From: BTRG01 sp036986275
Lineage (GTDB): Bacteria; Pseudomonadota; Gammaproteobacteria; Acidiferrobacterales; SZUA-150
NCBI GenBank assembly: GCA_036986275.1
Contig: BTRG01000007.1
Coordinates: 1 to 58,587 of the forward strand
Direction: 5' to 3'
Length of the DNA stretch: 58,587 bases
A program made the position numbers and the translations under genes. The notes beneath the pieces were generated by a model. The model was not told where the DNA came from. It did no database searches and saw nothing but the letters and a program-made list of their open reading frames with translations. Position 1 is the stretch's first letter, and each line of letters begins with the position of its first letter. This document shows, in pieces, positions 41,593 to 50,726 of the stretch.

Positions 41593-42033
41593 CTAGATCT
41601 CAGCGCTTTCCGGCGAAAATCGTGAAGTCACTATCCTCAGGACCACCAGCGTGGCAATGACCCAAAGGCTAAGCAATACCTTTTCCGGTTGGTAGTTTTT
41701 GAACCACAAACCCATCAATTCACTAATGAGCACCACCAGTGCCGTATCCAGGATGAAGGTCACGCGCACACGACCAAGTTTGATGTAAGACTGTAATGTG
41801 CGGATGATTTCCAGTAGCGCCAGCACCATCAAGGAACGAACCACCACTTGTTCTGCGGTGTGTTCCCAGTTGTGGTAAGCATTATTGATCAGGTCAATCA
41901 TCAGGCTGACCAGTCCAGTGGCCATCCACAGGCATAATGTCAATGCCAATCCCAGGGCTAGTAGATTAATGGTTCGGGCAAGCACTATCCCGGCTTGCAA
42001 GCTGGCAGTACTGCTTAAGGTAGACCTTGTCAT
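41593..42033 (-). CDS. psiE: Phosphate-starvation-inducible membrane protein PsiE
   Basis: The 146-residue inner-membrane protein has four hydrophobic segments (~20-48, 65-85, 92-112, 118-138) and the PsiE-type motif EIIRTLQSYIK. PsiE is induced by phosphate starvation in E. coli; its molecular job is unknown. Its place between phoR and pstS on the same strand supports the assignment and the Pho regulation. Confidence 0.85.
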   Translation of the reverse strand: MTRSTLSSTASLQAGIVLARTINLLALGLALTLCLWMATGLVSLMIDLINNAYHNWEHTAEQVVVRSLMVLALLEIIRTLQSYIKLGRVRVTFILDTALVVLISELMGLWFKNYQPEKVLLSLWVIATLVVLRIVTSRFSPESAEI

Positions 42034-42050
42034 AACGGGCGTCAGTTTTA

Positions 42051-42087
42051 GTGTGATGTTTGTGACGCTATCAATTACCTATGACAG
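42051..42087 (-). promoter_or_regulatory. Weak Pho-box-like repeats upstream of psiE
   Basis: On the minus strand a CTGTCAT half-site (42081-42087) and, further down, GCGTCAC-AAAC-ATCACAC (42051-42068) resemble Pho-box halves. They fit the consensus less well than the pstS and phoB boxes. Confidence 0.35.
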
Positions 42088-42109
42088 AGAGATGATATTT
42101 CAGTGACTG

Positions 42110-43390
42110 CTAGATGATACGATGCTGTGGAAAAATACAGGTAAATACACTGCCTTTCCCCAACTCGCTTTGAATATCTAGTTTGCCATCATGTCGGTCC
42201 AGCACATGCTTGGCAATGGCCAGGCCCAGACCTGTTCCCCCGCTTTCGCGTGAGCGATCAATGTCGACGCGGTAGAAACGTTCCGTCAGACGTGGCAGGT
42301 GTTGAGGCGATATACCCGGACCTGAATCCTTGACCGAGAACACAGCACCGCCATTGTCGGTTTTCCATTTGATGTCGATATTGCCACCCGCAGGGGTATA
42401 ACGCACAGCATTATTAATAATATTGGAAAACAGACTATGGAGGTGTTCCCGATTGCCTAGTACACAAATTTTAGCATCGCTGTTGAGGGTGATACTGTGC
42501 TTGTGTTTTCCACTTAATATGTTGGCCGCTTCGGTGATGCCCAGAAGCATCTCATGTACATTTACCGGTTGATCATCGGTCCTGTTGGGTTCGGTCTCGA
42601 GTTTGGCAAGCGCCAGCAGATCAGTCACCAGATGTTCCATGCGGTTGGTTTGGCTGTTCATATTATCCATTGCCAGAGTCAGATCTTTATCATCGGCGGC
42701 ATACAGGGGTTTCAGGGTTTCGAGATAACCCGATATCACCGTTATCGGTGAGCGCAGTTCGTGGGAAATATTAGCGATGAACTGACTACGCATGGTTTCA
42801 AGCCTGGTGAGATGAGTGCTGTCACGAGCAATCAACAATTTTTGATTGGCTCCATAGGGAATGATTTGCAATGTTGCCGTTGTATCTGGATTGACCGCTG
42901 GTTCGATAGTGATGTTATGACTGTAATCGCTACCTTCAATATATTCCCGGAATTCGGGCTGACGAATCAGGTTGGTGATGTTTTGGCCCATATCATAAGG
43001 TTCTTTGATACCGAGCAGGCCTTGTGATGTTGGATTAGACCAGACAATTTCATTACCCTGCGTCAGGATGACCATGGCATCGGGCAAGGCAGCCGCTGCA
43101 TCCTGAAATCGCGAGACCATATTGGTCAGTTCCTCACGAGTATGACGGGACTCTTTGTCCAGTATATGGATTTCGTTGAAGATGTCCCCCCATGTGCCCT
43201 CTGAAACGGGGATGGATTCTGGTTTGCGTTCAGAAATCAGCCAGTCATTCAGTTTTAAAAGCTGGTGTATGGAGATGGACAGTGAAACAGCGAGAAAAAC
43301 ACTGAGTATCAGGAAGGGGTGACCCAACAGGAAACCGATAAACAGGGACAGGACCGCTAGTAGTGCGATCATAGTGATTTCCCTTTTCAC
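42110..43390 (-). CDS. phoR: Phosphate-regulon sensor kinase PhoR
   Basis: PhoR phosphorylates PhoB when phosphate is short. The 426-residue protein has an N-terminal membrane hairpin (~5-42), a PAS domain (~95-200; DAMVILTQGNEIVWSNP), the dimerisation/phospho-acceptor motif NISHELRSPITVISGYLE (His near 212) and a catalytic ATPase domain with the N box (NIINNAVRYTPAGG), SVKDSGPGI and GTGLGLAIAKH. The start is a GTG. It is 12 bp after phoB. Confidence 0.95.
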   Translation of the reverse strand: MKREITMIALLAVLSLFIGFLLGHPFLILSVFLAVSLSISIHQLLKLNDWLISERKPESIPVSEGTWGDIFNEIHILDKESRHTREELTNMVSRFQDAAAALPDAMVILTQGNEIVWSNPTSQGLLGIKEPYDMGQNITNLIRQPEFREYIEGSDYSHNITIEPAVNPDTTATLQIIPYGANQKLLIARDSTHLTRLETMRSQFIANISHELRSPITVISGYLETLKPLYAADDKDLTLAMDNMNSQTNRMEHLVTDLLALAKLETEPNRTDDQPVNVHEMLLGITEAANILSGKHKHSITLNSDAKICVLGNREHLHSLFSNIINNAVRYTPAGGNIDIKWKTDNGGAVFSVKDSGPGISPQHLPRLTERFYRVDIDRSRESGGTGLGLAIAKHVLDRHDGKLDIQSELGKGSVFTCIFPQHRII

Positions 43391-43402
43391 TGTGCGACCT
43401 GT

Positions 43403-44092
43403 CTAGAAGATCCTGGATAGTCGGTAACCAAAGCCGCGCACAGTCTGCAACAATTTGTCGTGACCTGTCGGTTCCAATGCCTTGCGCAGACGGCGAATGT
43501 GTACATCAACGGTGCGATCTTCGATGTAGACATTCTCTCCCCAAACGTGGTTGAGTACCTGCTCACGGCTCAATACTCTATCAGGATTTTCCAGAAAATA
43601 TTTTACCAGCTTGAACTCAGTGGGGCCGATATTGACCTCGATACTATCGGCCAGCAGCCGGTGTGATTTTATATCCAGTGTCAGACCCCCAAGAGACAGG
43701 ATAGCGGTCCCCTGTAGCACATCAATTCTTCTCAGATGAGCACGTATGCGTGCCAGTAGCTCCTTGGTGGAAAAGGGTTTGGTGATGTAATCATCGGCGC
43801 CGCTGTCAAGTCCATAGATCCTGTTGTCTTCTTCAGTCCTGGCGGTAAGCATTATGATGGGTATGCGTTTTGTTTTTTCGTTACGACGCAGCTTTCTCAC
43901 CAGTTCGGTCCCACTGATCCCGGGCATCATCCAGTCGATCAGCAATAATGCCGGTGGATCCTGCAGGGCCTGGCGCTCCGCGTCCATGGCATTGGCGGCT
44001 TCTACGCAATCATAGCCGTCATGACGTAGCGCCATACATACCATTTCACGAATAGCACGTTCGTCATCAACTATTAATATGGTTTTGTTCAA
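43403..44092 (-). CDS. phoB: Phosphate-regulon response regulator PhoB
   Basis: PhoB activates Pho genes by binding Pho boxes. The 229-residue protein is an OmpR-type regulator: receiver domain with phospho-acceptor Asp in LLIDWMMPG (~54), switch Thr in IIMLTART and Lys in ITKPFSTKEL, then a winged-helix DNA-binding domain (FKLVKYFLENPDRVLSREQVL, ~160-225). It is the first gene of phoBR, with a good Pho box 53-70 bp upstream, so autoregulation is expected. Confidence 0.95.
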   Translation of the reverse strand: MNKTILIVDDERAIREMVCMALRHDGYDCVEAANAMDAERQALQDPPALLLIDWMMPGISGTELVRKLRRNEKTKRIPIIMLTARTEEDNRIYGLDSGADDYITKPFSTKELLARIRAHLRRIDVLQGTAILSLGGLTLDIKSHRLLADSIEVNIGPTEFKLVKYFLENPDRVLSREQVLNHVWGENVYIEDRTVDVHIRRLRKALEPTGHDKLLQTVRGFGYRLSRIF

Positions 44093-44144
44093 ACCGGTTT
44101 CATCCCATCGTGGTGATCATTAATCGTAAGCTAATCAGTCGTAG

Positions 44145-44162
44145 ATGACATTAATATGACAA
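44145..44162 (-). promoter_or_regulatory. Pho box of phoBR
   Basis: On the minus strand TTGTCAT-ATTA-ATGTCAT, two 7-bp direct repeats 4 bp apart, close to the PhoB consensus. It supports autoregulation of phoBR. Confidence 0.82.
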
Positions 44163-44328
44163 TGTGATTGCAGGCAGGCGAAAATTGTCTCCGGGTAGAT
44201 AAAAACCTTGAAATTAGGGTCATATTACGAATGCAGGTGTAAATATAGCACGGACGTTTCTTGATATGCTCGGTTACCGGATATCCGAAAAGTGTCAACA
44301 AATTTCATACATTTTTCACAAAGGCCTC

Positions 44329-44528
44329 ATGCCTGGTATAAAGATTTTTCCGGATGAATTACTGGCTGAACCCATGGTGCCTTTAACAAATATCGTGGAC
44401 TGATCCAAGAGCTGGTGGATGTTGGACGAATACTGATTACCCGATTCGGATGGGATGCATTCCAGCTCCAGGTAGATGATTGTTATTTCAACGCGATGCA
44501 TACTGGCTTTGTGCGCTATAATCAGTAA
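44329..44528 (+). pseudogene. Frameshifted small gene remnant
   Basis: From the ATG at 44329 the frame reads MPGIKIFPDELLAEPMVPLTN and then soon stops (TGA at 44401-44403). In the frame starting at 44388 the sequence goes on as KYRGLIQELVDVGRILITRF ... FVRYNQ to a TAA at 44526-44528. The two pieces look like one protein of about 65 residues broken by an indel near 44385. I do not recognise the family. Its neighbour is another broken gene. Confidence 0.4.
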
Positions 44529-44589
44529 GATCGTATCGCGGTGATGGGCCCAAACACCATCGCGACGCCTCAGAAACCCCTCGTTTGCC

Positions 44590-45165
44590 GGTATCGTGGC
44601 GCGGCAGTGTTGCGTCAGTAGGCTGGAGGCTGCCTTCCGGGATAGCAGTGTGCCGGAGAAGGCCACGTTATTTCAGCCTCCGCTAAGCGCATCAATTTTG
44701 CAGATGGTGTCAACAGGGATTCATCGATATCCAGAACCTGGCTAGCTGATAGACACGGGTCAGCGGGTACGCAGTCACCGGATTCAAGCAATACCCTGTC
44801 TTCGGTGACGAGTTCACCAACGGGCATTTCGAAGGTTTCGCCACTGCGTTTAATCCGTGCGGAATGTGTGACCAGGCTCCGCAGGGCTTCAGCGTTGTGC
44901 TGAGCACTCCTGAAAGATGCCGATTGGCGCAGAGCAAGTATACTGGCAGTAAATAGACCGTCGGTATATTTGCCTACGATCAAAGACACTGCGGTAACAA
45001 ACAAGAGAATATAAAGCCATGGATCGGGGAGCTGGCGCGCAAAGAGCAGCAATGTGTCGCTGCGCTGGAGTGGGACTCAGGTTTGGGTATCTAAACCGGT
45101 TCGTCTGCCGTCAGTCCCTGGGATGATGAATGCAATGCCGCCAATACCGCATCACCGGCAACCAT
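44590..45165 (-). pseudogene. Decayed cation-transporting P-type ATPase fragment
   Basis: Pieces of the N-terminal third of a PMCA/MgtA-like P-type ATPase are visible in different frames. From 45165: GDAVLAALHSSSQGLTADEPV, the usual cation-ATPase N-terminus, then a stop. Frame-shifted from about 45052: LPDPWLYILLF (first membrane hairpin), GETFEMPVGELVTEDRVLLESGDCVPAD and IDESLLT from the actuator domain, where the normal TGES is lost. Last, in a third frame near 44666, AFSGTLLS. The phosphorylation and nucleotide-binding domains are absent. The gene is a truncated relic with several frameshifts. Confidence 0.72.
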
Positions 45166-45245
45166 GCGATGTTTCGGGAAGTATTGGGGGTGGCACGGGA
45201 TTTATAGTAGTCTTCCTGTTCCTGATAATGCCACCATGGACGGAA

Positions 45246-45279
45246 TTGACATACAGGTATTGGTGTATATCAAAACACC
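45246..45279 (+). promoter_or_regulatory. Promoter-like region and inverted repeat upstream of the second nrdJ
   Basis: A perfect -35 TTGACA (45246-45251) is followed 16 bp later by TATCAA (45268-45273). A GGTGT...ACACC inverted repeat (45262-45279) covers the -10. Its half-sites run opposite to those of an NrdR box. The repeat could be an operator for another regulator. Confidence 0.4.
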
Positions 45280-45303
45280 GGACTGCGTTCTTGCGAGGGA
45301 TTC

Positions 45304-47073
45304 ATGGGTCATCGATACTTTAGCAATACGTTATCGCGAACCATATGGGAATCAAAGTACCGCCTACATGGCGAGGCTTCCATAACCCAAACATGGCAGC
45401 GTGTGGCACGGGTGCTGGCAGCAGTAGAAAAGCTGCCGAAAGTTTGGGAACAGCAGTTTTATGAGGTCATGGAGGATTTCCGTTTTATTCCCGGTGGCCG
45501 TATTCTTGCCGGTGCCGGAAGTCCACATAAAGTCACGTTATTTAATTGTTTTGTTATGGGTGAAATCCAGGATTCACTGGATGGCATTTTTTTAGCCTTG
45601 AGGGAAAGCGCGATGACATTGCAACAAGGTGGAGGCGTGGGGCTGGATTTTTCCAGCTTGCGCCCCAAGGGTCAGCCTGCGCGCAGTGTCGGCAGTATTG
45701 CCTCGGGCCCGGTATCATTCATGCATATCTGGGACAGTATGTGTGCCACCTTGCTGTCCACCGGTGCTCGCCGCGGTGCCATGATGGCTACCTTGCGTTG
45801 CGATCATCCCGACATCGAAGCGTTTATCGAAGCCAAGCAGGAGCCGGGCAAATTACGCCATTTTAATTTATCCGTGCTCGTAACTGATGAATTTATGCAG
45901 GCGGTGTCAGAAGACATCGAGTGGGAACTGGTATTCCCCGCTCGTGCCTCAGGAGAACAAGAGGGTGGGAATAAGGTTATACATACTATACGTGCCCGTG
46001 CACTATGGAACAAAATCATGCGTGCAAACTATAGTTATGCTGAACCGGGCGTATTGTTTATTGATCGAATTAACCAGTTTAACAATCTCTCGTATTGTGA
46101 GCATATCAGTGCCACCAATCCCTGTGGTGAGATTCCGCTTCCGCCCTATGGTGCCTGCAATCTGGGGGCGATCAATCTAGTAAAGTTTATAAACGCAGAG
46201 TTCACAGATCATGCGTCCATAGATATGCAGGCCATTATTGAAACCGTACGCGTTGCAGTGCGTCTATTGGATAACGTGATCGATGTTTCAGACTTTCCCT
46301 TGCCACAACTAAAAGAGATGGCAGAATGTAGCCGGCGCGTTGGTCTGGGGATAACTGGATTGGGTGATGCATTGATTATGTTGGGTCTGGATTACGCCGA
46401 ACCGGAAGCTTGTGATCAGGCAGCAATGATTATGGAAACAATCTGTAACACGGCATACGAGACTTCCGTTGAATTGGCGCTGGAGAAAGGCAACTTTCCG
46501 GCTTTTAATGCCAGGGCTTATACCAGCACGCCTTTTATTCGATCACTGCCGGAAGATATTCGCTTTGCCATCAAACAAGGTGGTGTTCGTAACAGTCATT
46601 TACTGGCCATCGCGCCCACTGGCACGATCAGCCTGTTGGCCAATAATGTCTCTAGTGGCCTGGAACCCGTGTTTGATGCCAGCTATACCCGCAAGGTGCG
46701 TAATGAATGGGGGAGTGTTGAAGAATTTGAGGAAGATGCTTATTCACTAAGGCGTTGGCGCAAGCTGTATCCTCATCCTGTATCTCATTTGCCGCCAGCC
46801 TTTACGACTGCTACCGGTATTTTACCGCAACAGCACCTGGCTATGCAGGCTGCTGTGCAGCCCTACGTGGACAATGCTATCTCCAAGACAATCAATATCT
46901 CGCCACAAACTTCTTTCGTGCGGTTCTCCAATATCTATACACAGGCCTACGAATCGGGTTTAAAGGGGTGCACGACCTTCAGGCCGAATCCAGTAACAGG
47001 TAGCGTGATGGAGCAACATCACTTCCCGGAGACTTACAGCGTTTGTTGTGGATTGGATCAGGAACCGGATTAG
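45304..47073 (+). CDS. Second, single-chain adenosylcobalamin-dependent ribonucleotide reductase
   Basis: This is a shorter class II RNR of 589 residues. Barrel motifs: NCFVMGEIQDSLDGI (~80), LQQGGGVGLDFSSLRPKG, the active-site ATNPCGEIPLPPYGACNLGAINL (~280) and APTGTISLLANNVSSGLEPVF (~440). It ends with VCCGLDQEPD, a C-terminal CC pair likely to serve as the redox shuttle, so it needs no separate small chain. It is only distantly similar to NrdJa at 7-9 kb and looks like an independent class II subfamily. The ATG at 45304 has GAGGGA eight bases upstream. It stands alone beside two pseudogenes, which may mark a mobile or recombination-prone site. Confidence 0.88.
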   Translation: MGHRYFSNTLSRTIWESKYRLHGEASITQTWQRVARVLAAVEKLPKVWEQQFYEVMEDFRFIPGGRILAGAGSPHKVTLFNCFVMGEIQDSLDGIFLALRESAMTLQQGGGVGLDFSSLRPKGQPARSVGSIASGPVSFMHIWDSMCATLLSTGARRGAMMATLRCDHPDIEAFIEAKQEPGKLRHFNLSVLVTDEFMQAVSEDIEWELVFPARASGEQEGGNKVIHTIRARALWNKIMRANYSYAEPGVLFIDRINQFNNLSYCEHISATNPCGEIPLPPYGACNLGAINLVKFINAEFTDHASIDMQAIIETVRVAVRLLDNVIDVSDFPLPQLKEMAECSRRVGLGITGLGDALIMLGLDYAEPEACDQAAMIMETICNTAYETSVELALEKGNFPAFNARAYTSTPFIRSLPEDIRFAIKQGGVRNSHLLAIAPTGTISLLANNVSSGLEPVFDASYTRKVRNEWGSVEEFEEDAYSLRRWRKLYPHPVSHLPPAFTTATGILPQQHLAMQAAVQPYVDNAISKTINISPQTSFVRFSNIYTQAYESGLKGCTTFRPNPVTGSVMEQHHFPETYSVCCGLDQEPD

Positions 47074-47148
47074 GCCTGAATCAAATCAATTATACACATG
47101 ACAGCTGTTTGCGAGGGGAAAGAGGTGGGAGCGAAACGGGGCATCATT

Positions 47149-47319
47149 TTATTGATCGCTTTCATGCTCTTCTTTGATACCATCCTCGTCCATCAATATC
47201 CTGTGTGCCGGTCCCTCGAGATCGTCAAACTGCCCGCTTTTAATTGCCCAGAAGAATAAGGCAATTGCACCGATGGCAATTAACAAGGCGATAGGGATGA
47301 GAATGTATATGACTTCCAT
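47149..47319 (-). CDS. ccoS: cbb3 oxidase maturation protein CcoS
   Basis: CcoS is a small inner-membrane protein needed to put cofactors into cbb3 oxidase. The 56-residue product starts MEVIYILIPIALLIAIGAI, a single membrane helix, followed by FWAIKSGQFDDLEGPAHRIL, the recognisable CcoS motif, and an acidic tail. It begins 33 bp after the ccoI stop, the conserved ccoI-ccoS order. Confidence 0.9.
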   Translation of the reverse strand: MEVIYILIPIALLIAIGAIALFFWAIKSGQFDDLEGPAHRILMDEDGIKEEHESDQ

Positions 47320-47352
47320 CGGGCCAGTTTAACCTGAATGAGTGCCGGCGGC

Positions 47353-49806
47353 TTAGGTTTTGAGAGAACGCAATCGCAGGGCATTGCCGATAACAACCAA
47401 TGAGCTGGCGGACATACCCAGGGCAGCCATCCAGGGGGCAATATAACCCAGGGCGGCCAGGGGCAGGGCGATCGCATTATAAAGTAGGGCCCAGGCTATG
47501 TTTTGCTTGATAATACCCAGTGCTTTTTGCGCCAGGCCCCTGCCTTGCAACAGAGGCGTGAGGTGTTGTCCCAGCAGGATCATATCGGCTGTAGCCGTGG
47601 CCAGTTGGGTGCCTGAGCCCATGGCAACGGACAGGTGGGCGGCACCCATGACCGGTGCATCGTTAATCCCGTCACCTATCATGGCTACGGTGGCGCCGTC
47701 TTGTTGCAATCGTTGAACATACTTTAACTTGTCTTCCGGTGTTGCTTCCCAGACCGGCTTGTCTATACCCAGGATATTGGCCACATTCCGCACCGCTGCC
47801 TGTTGATCCCCACTCAGTACCGAACACGAGATGCCTGCCAGTTTAAGTTGTTGTATGACGGTTGCTGTATGCTTGCGCATGACATCACCCAGGACAAAGG
47901 CGGCAAGGGCTTCGTTATTACTGGCCAGCACCACGACGCTATGTCCCTGGTTTTGCAGTGCCGTGAGGCTGTTGCTATCAAAGCCTGCACCCGTTTTTCC
48001 TTTTACAAAGGCAGGTGTGCCAATGGCGTAGTATTTCCCATCTACCCGCCCACACATGCCACTACCGGGTGTATTGATCACATCTGCTGCAATACTGGTG
48101 ACGGGTGCTGCCGTGGCATTACGTAAGGCCTGGGCGATGGGGTGTTCCGATTGCCATTCCAGTATTGCGGCAATTCGCAGGCATTGATCGGCATGATACT
48201 CACCAAAGGGATGCACTTTAAGCAGTTTTAATTCACCTTGTGTCAGGGTGCCGGTTTTATCAAAAACAAAATGTGTACAACGTGCCAGGGTTTCCAGGGC
48301 ATGACCCCGCACGGTCAATAATCCCAGAGCGGACAATCGCCCGGTGACAACACTCATGGCCGAGGGTGTCGCCAGCGACAAGGCACAGGGGCAGGTCACT
48401 ACCAGTAAGGCAATTGTAATGGCCAGCCACTGGTCAGAACCACGAGACCACCAATAACCAGCAACGACGACAGCTAACAATAAAATGGCTGTAACAAAGT
48501 GGCCGGCGATACGGTCGGTCAGCAGGGCGATGGTGGGTTTTTCTGCTTGCGCCCTGTCCAGTAGACGCATCATGGTTGCCAGCACGGTATCCTGGCCAAT
48601 TTGTATTACTTGCAGGGTCACAGGGCTTTCGCGATTGATGGTGCCGCCAATGACCATATCGCCAATATCTTTAGTAACAGGCATGCTCTCACCGGTGACC
48701 AGGGATTCATCAAGACTGCTGCGTCCCTCTACAAGTTTGCCATCTATGGGCACGGTTTCGCCGGCACGGACCAGCACACTATCGTTTATCACAAGCTCGT
48801 TTACCGGGACCACTTCTTCCCCAGTTTCAGTAATGCGAGTGGCCATTAGTGGCGTGATGCGTGTAAGGGCTTCCATGGTCTCAGAGGACTTCTTGCGCGC
48901 TGCCAGTTCCAGAAAGCGTGCACTGAGAAGAAAAAATACAAACATGGCTACGGAATCAAAATAGACATCTCCTTTGCCGGTAAAAATGGCCCAGGTCGAT
49001 GCAATAAATGCAATGCTGATACCAAGCGTGACCGGTACATCCATACCGGCATGAGCGCGCATCAAATCGCGCCAGGCCGAGATAAAGAAAGGTTGGGCTG
49101 CGTAGGTTATTATGGGCAGGGTCAGCCCCAGGCTGAGCCACTGAAAGAAGTGTTTGAACCGGGTCTCAATGGTCCACCACTCACCCCCATACAAGGCAAC
49201 GGCCAGGATCATGACCTGCATGCCCAGGGCACCGGCAACGGCCAGTCTTTTTAAATAGCGTGAACGCTCCCGCTCAAACAGCGCCTGTTGACGATTGGGG
49301 TCATAGGGATGGGCGCGATAACCTATGGCAGCTACGGCTTCAATGATTTTGCTGAGTTTTATTTTTGTTTTATCCCAGCGTACTCGCGCGCGACCCGTTG
49401 AATAATTGACGCTGGCACTGATGATGCCAGGCAGTTGTTGTAAGTGTTTTTCTGTAAGCCAGACACAGGCAGCACAGACAATATTCTCCAGTATCAGGGA
49501 GGCCTCGGAGACATCACCTTCATGGACAACAAATTGTTTTTGTACTTCCGGATTGTCGTAGATAGTAATCTCTTGCAGGAATTCGGGCAGCGCTTCCTGC
49601 ACCCTGTCCGGATTGCCGGTACGATGGCGGTAGTAGCCCTGCAGGCCGGCGGCGACTATAGCCGAGGCCACAGCCTTACAGCCTGGACAACACATGGGTT
49701 GTGCCTTTTCATCAATAATCGTAGAGAAGGATATACCCTGGGGGATGGGCAGACCGCAATGAAAACACGGGGTATTCGAAGTAGTGTGGTGGGTTGGGTT
49801 GTGCAT
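47353..49806 (-). CDS. ccoI: Copper-translocating P1B-type ATPase CcoI (FixI)
   Basis: CcoI exports Cu for cbb3 oxidase assembly. The 817-residue protein has an N-terminal Cys-rich segment (CFHCGLPIPQG, CCPGCKAVASAI), a heavy-metal-associated domain with CAACVW (~112), the membrane region with the CPC metal site VVTCPCALSLATP (~475), phosphorylation site DKTGTLTQG (~515) and hinge GDGINDAPV (~725). Its promoter region is shared with the plus-strand cco operon and holds an FNR-type box. ccoS follows. Confidence 0.95.
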   Translation of the reverse strand: MHNPTHHTTSNTPCFHCGLPIPQGISFSTIIDEKAQPMCCPGCKAVASAIVAAGLQGYYRHRTGNPDRVQEALPEFLQEITIYDNPEVQKQFVVHEGDVSEASLILENIVCAACVWLTEKHLQQLPGIISASVNYSTGRARVRWDKTKIKLSKIIEAVAAIGYRAHPYDPNRQQALFERERSRYLKRLAVAGALGMQVMILAVALYGGEWWTIETRFKHFFQWLSLGLTLPIITYAAQPFFISAWRDLMRAHAGMDVPVTLGISIAFIASTWAIFTGKGDVYFDSVAMFVFFLLSARFLELAARKKSSETMEALTRITPLMATRITETGEEVVPVNELVINDSVLVRAGETVPIDGKLVEGRSSLDESLVTGESMPVTKDIGDMVIGGTINRESPVTLQVIQIGQDTVLATMMRLLDRAQAEKPTIALLTDRIAGHFVTAILLLAVVVAGYWWSRGSDQWLAITIALLVVTCPCALSLATPSAMSVVTGRLSALGLLTVRGHALETLARCTHFVFDKTGTLTQGELKLLKVHPFGEYHADQCLRIAAILEWQSEHPIAQALRNATAAPVTSIAADVINTPGSGMCGRVDGKYYAIGTPAFVKGKTGAGFDSNSLTALQNQGHSVVVLASNNEALAAFVLGDVMRKHTATVIQQLKLAGISCSVLSGDQQAAVRNVANILGIDKPVWEATPEDKLKYVQRLQQDGATVAMIGDGINDAPVMGAAHLSVAMGSGTQLATATADMILLGQHLTPLLQGRGLAQKALGIIKQNIAWALLYNAIALPLAALGYIAPWMAALGMSASSLVVIGNALRLRSLKT

Positions 49807-49864
49807 GGGCTGGCAATGACATTATATAGTTAAGTAGCGGCAAGATTGCTACGATATTTTCAGG

Positions 49865-49912
49865 AATATACTCCAGGTGGAAAATTCTTTTAGTAAAATT
49901 GATCTGGGTCAA
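49865..49912. promoter_or_regulatory. FNR/Anr-type box in the divergent ccoI / cco-operon promoter region
   Basis: TTGAT-CTGG-GTCAA (49899-49912) matches TTGAT-N4-ATCAA with one mismatch. On the minus strand TATATT (49865-49870) lies about 41-47 bp from the box centre, fitting a class II FNR promoter for ccoI. On the plus strand a TATAAT (49963-49968) puts the box near -70, a class I position. Low-oxygen activation of both directions is therefore plausible. Confidence 0.72.
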
Positions 49913-50088
49913 GACCCTGATAACCATCGGCGATAGAGTTCCCCGTGTAGTGGGCATTAGAATATAATGCGCGGGTTAACTGTGCCAATAATCAACGAAT
50001 TCAATACCTTATGACTCGAATTCTACAGGCAGGCTGAGGGCAGGCTTTTAGGAGTGCATACAGTGAATCACGAGAGGAGATAGCGTTT

Positions 50089-50691
50089 ATGGTTTTTCGG
50101 CATATTTGGGGCCTGCTTACCCACCCGGAAAAGGAATGGAAGGCCATACGTAAGGAAAACTGCGGAATAGGTCGTTGCTACTGCACGCATGTGTTAATTC
50201 TTGCTGCCATCCCCCCGGTCTCGGGTTTTATCGGCACCACCAGGATAGGTTGGCAAATTGGGGGAGGTGAAGTCGTTAAACTCACTACCCAGAGTGCTGG
50301 TACCATTTCCATACTCTACTACCTTGCTATCCTTGTCGGAATATTCAGCGTGGGCAAGATGATCCACTGGATGGCGCAGACCTATGGCGCCAAGGTATCC
50401 TTGCCGCTTTGTATAGGCTTGGCTGCCTATACAGCAACACCGCTTTTGTTAATTGGTCTCATGGGACTCTATCCCGTCTTGTGGCTTAATTTTATTATAG
50501 CTTTACCCGCATTGGCCTATACCGTCTACCTGCTCTACACCGGTGTGCCGGTGATGATGGGAGTCTCTAAAGAAAAAGGCTTTCTCTTTGCCAGTGCCGT
50601 GCTGGCCGTCGGCATGGTGATGCTGGTTGCCCTGCTGGCTGCCACCGTTATCCTTTGGGGTGCGGGTATTGCCCCGGTCTTTACCAGTTAA
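50089..50691 (+). CDS. Yip1-family membrane protein
   Basis: The 200-residue protein has an N-terminal Yip1 opening (HIWGLLTHPEKEWKAIRKE) and five hydrophobic segments (~35-50, 72-90, 105-125, 130-150, 168-190). Yip1 proteins are membrane proteins of unclear role in bacteria. It precedes ccoN by 35 bp on the same strand, so it may be the first gene of the cco transcript. Two Cys early (CGIGRCYC) are notable but not a family motif I know. Confidence 0.75.
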   Translation: MVFRHIWGLLTHPEKEWKAIRKENCGIGRCYCTHVLILAAIPPVSGFIGTTRIGWQIGGGEVVKLTTQSAGTISILYYLAILVGIFSVGKMIHWMAQTYGAKVSLPLCIGLAAYTATPLLLIGLMGLYPVLWLNFIIALPALAYTVYLLYTGVPVMMGVSKEKGFLFASAVLAVGMVMLVALLAATVILWGAGIAPVFTS

Positions 50692-50726
50692 TTTCATTTC
50701 ACGTCTTATGTTATATCGAGGGGTTT

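Noticed and set aside
45262..45279. NrdR box for the second RNR
   Set aside because: The inverted repeat is GGTGT...ACACC, the opposite orientation to the CAC...GTG half-sites of NrdR boxes, and it lacks the central ATAT spacing.
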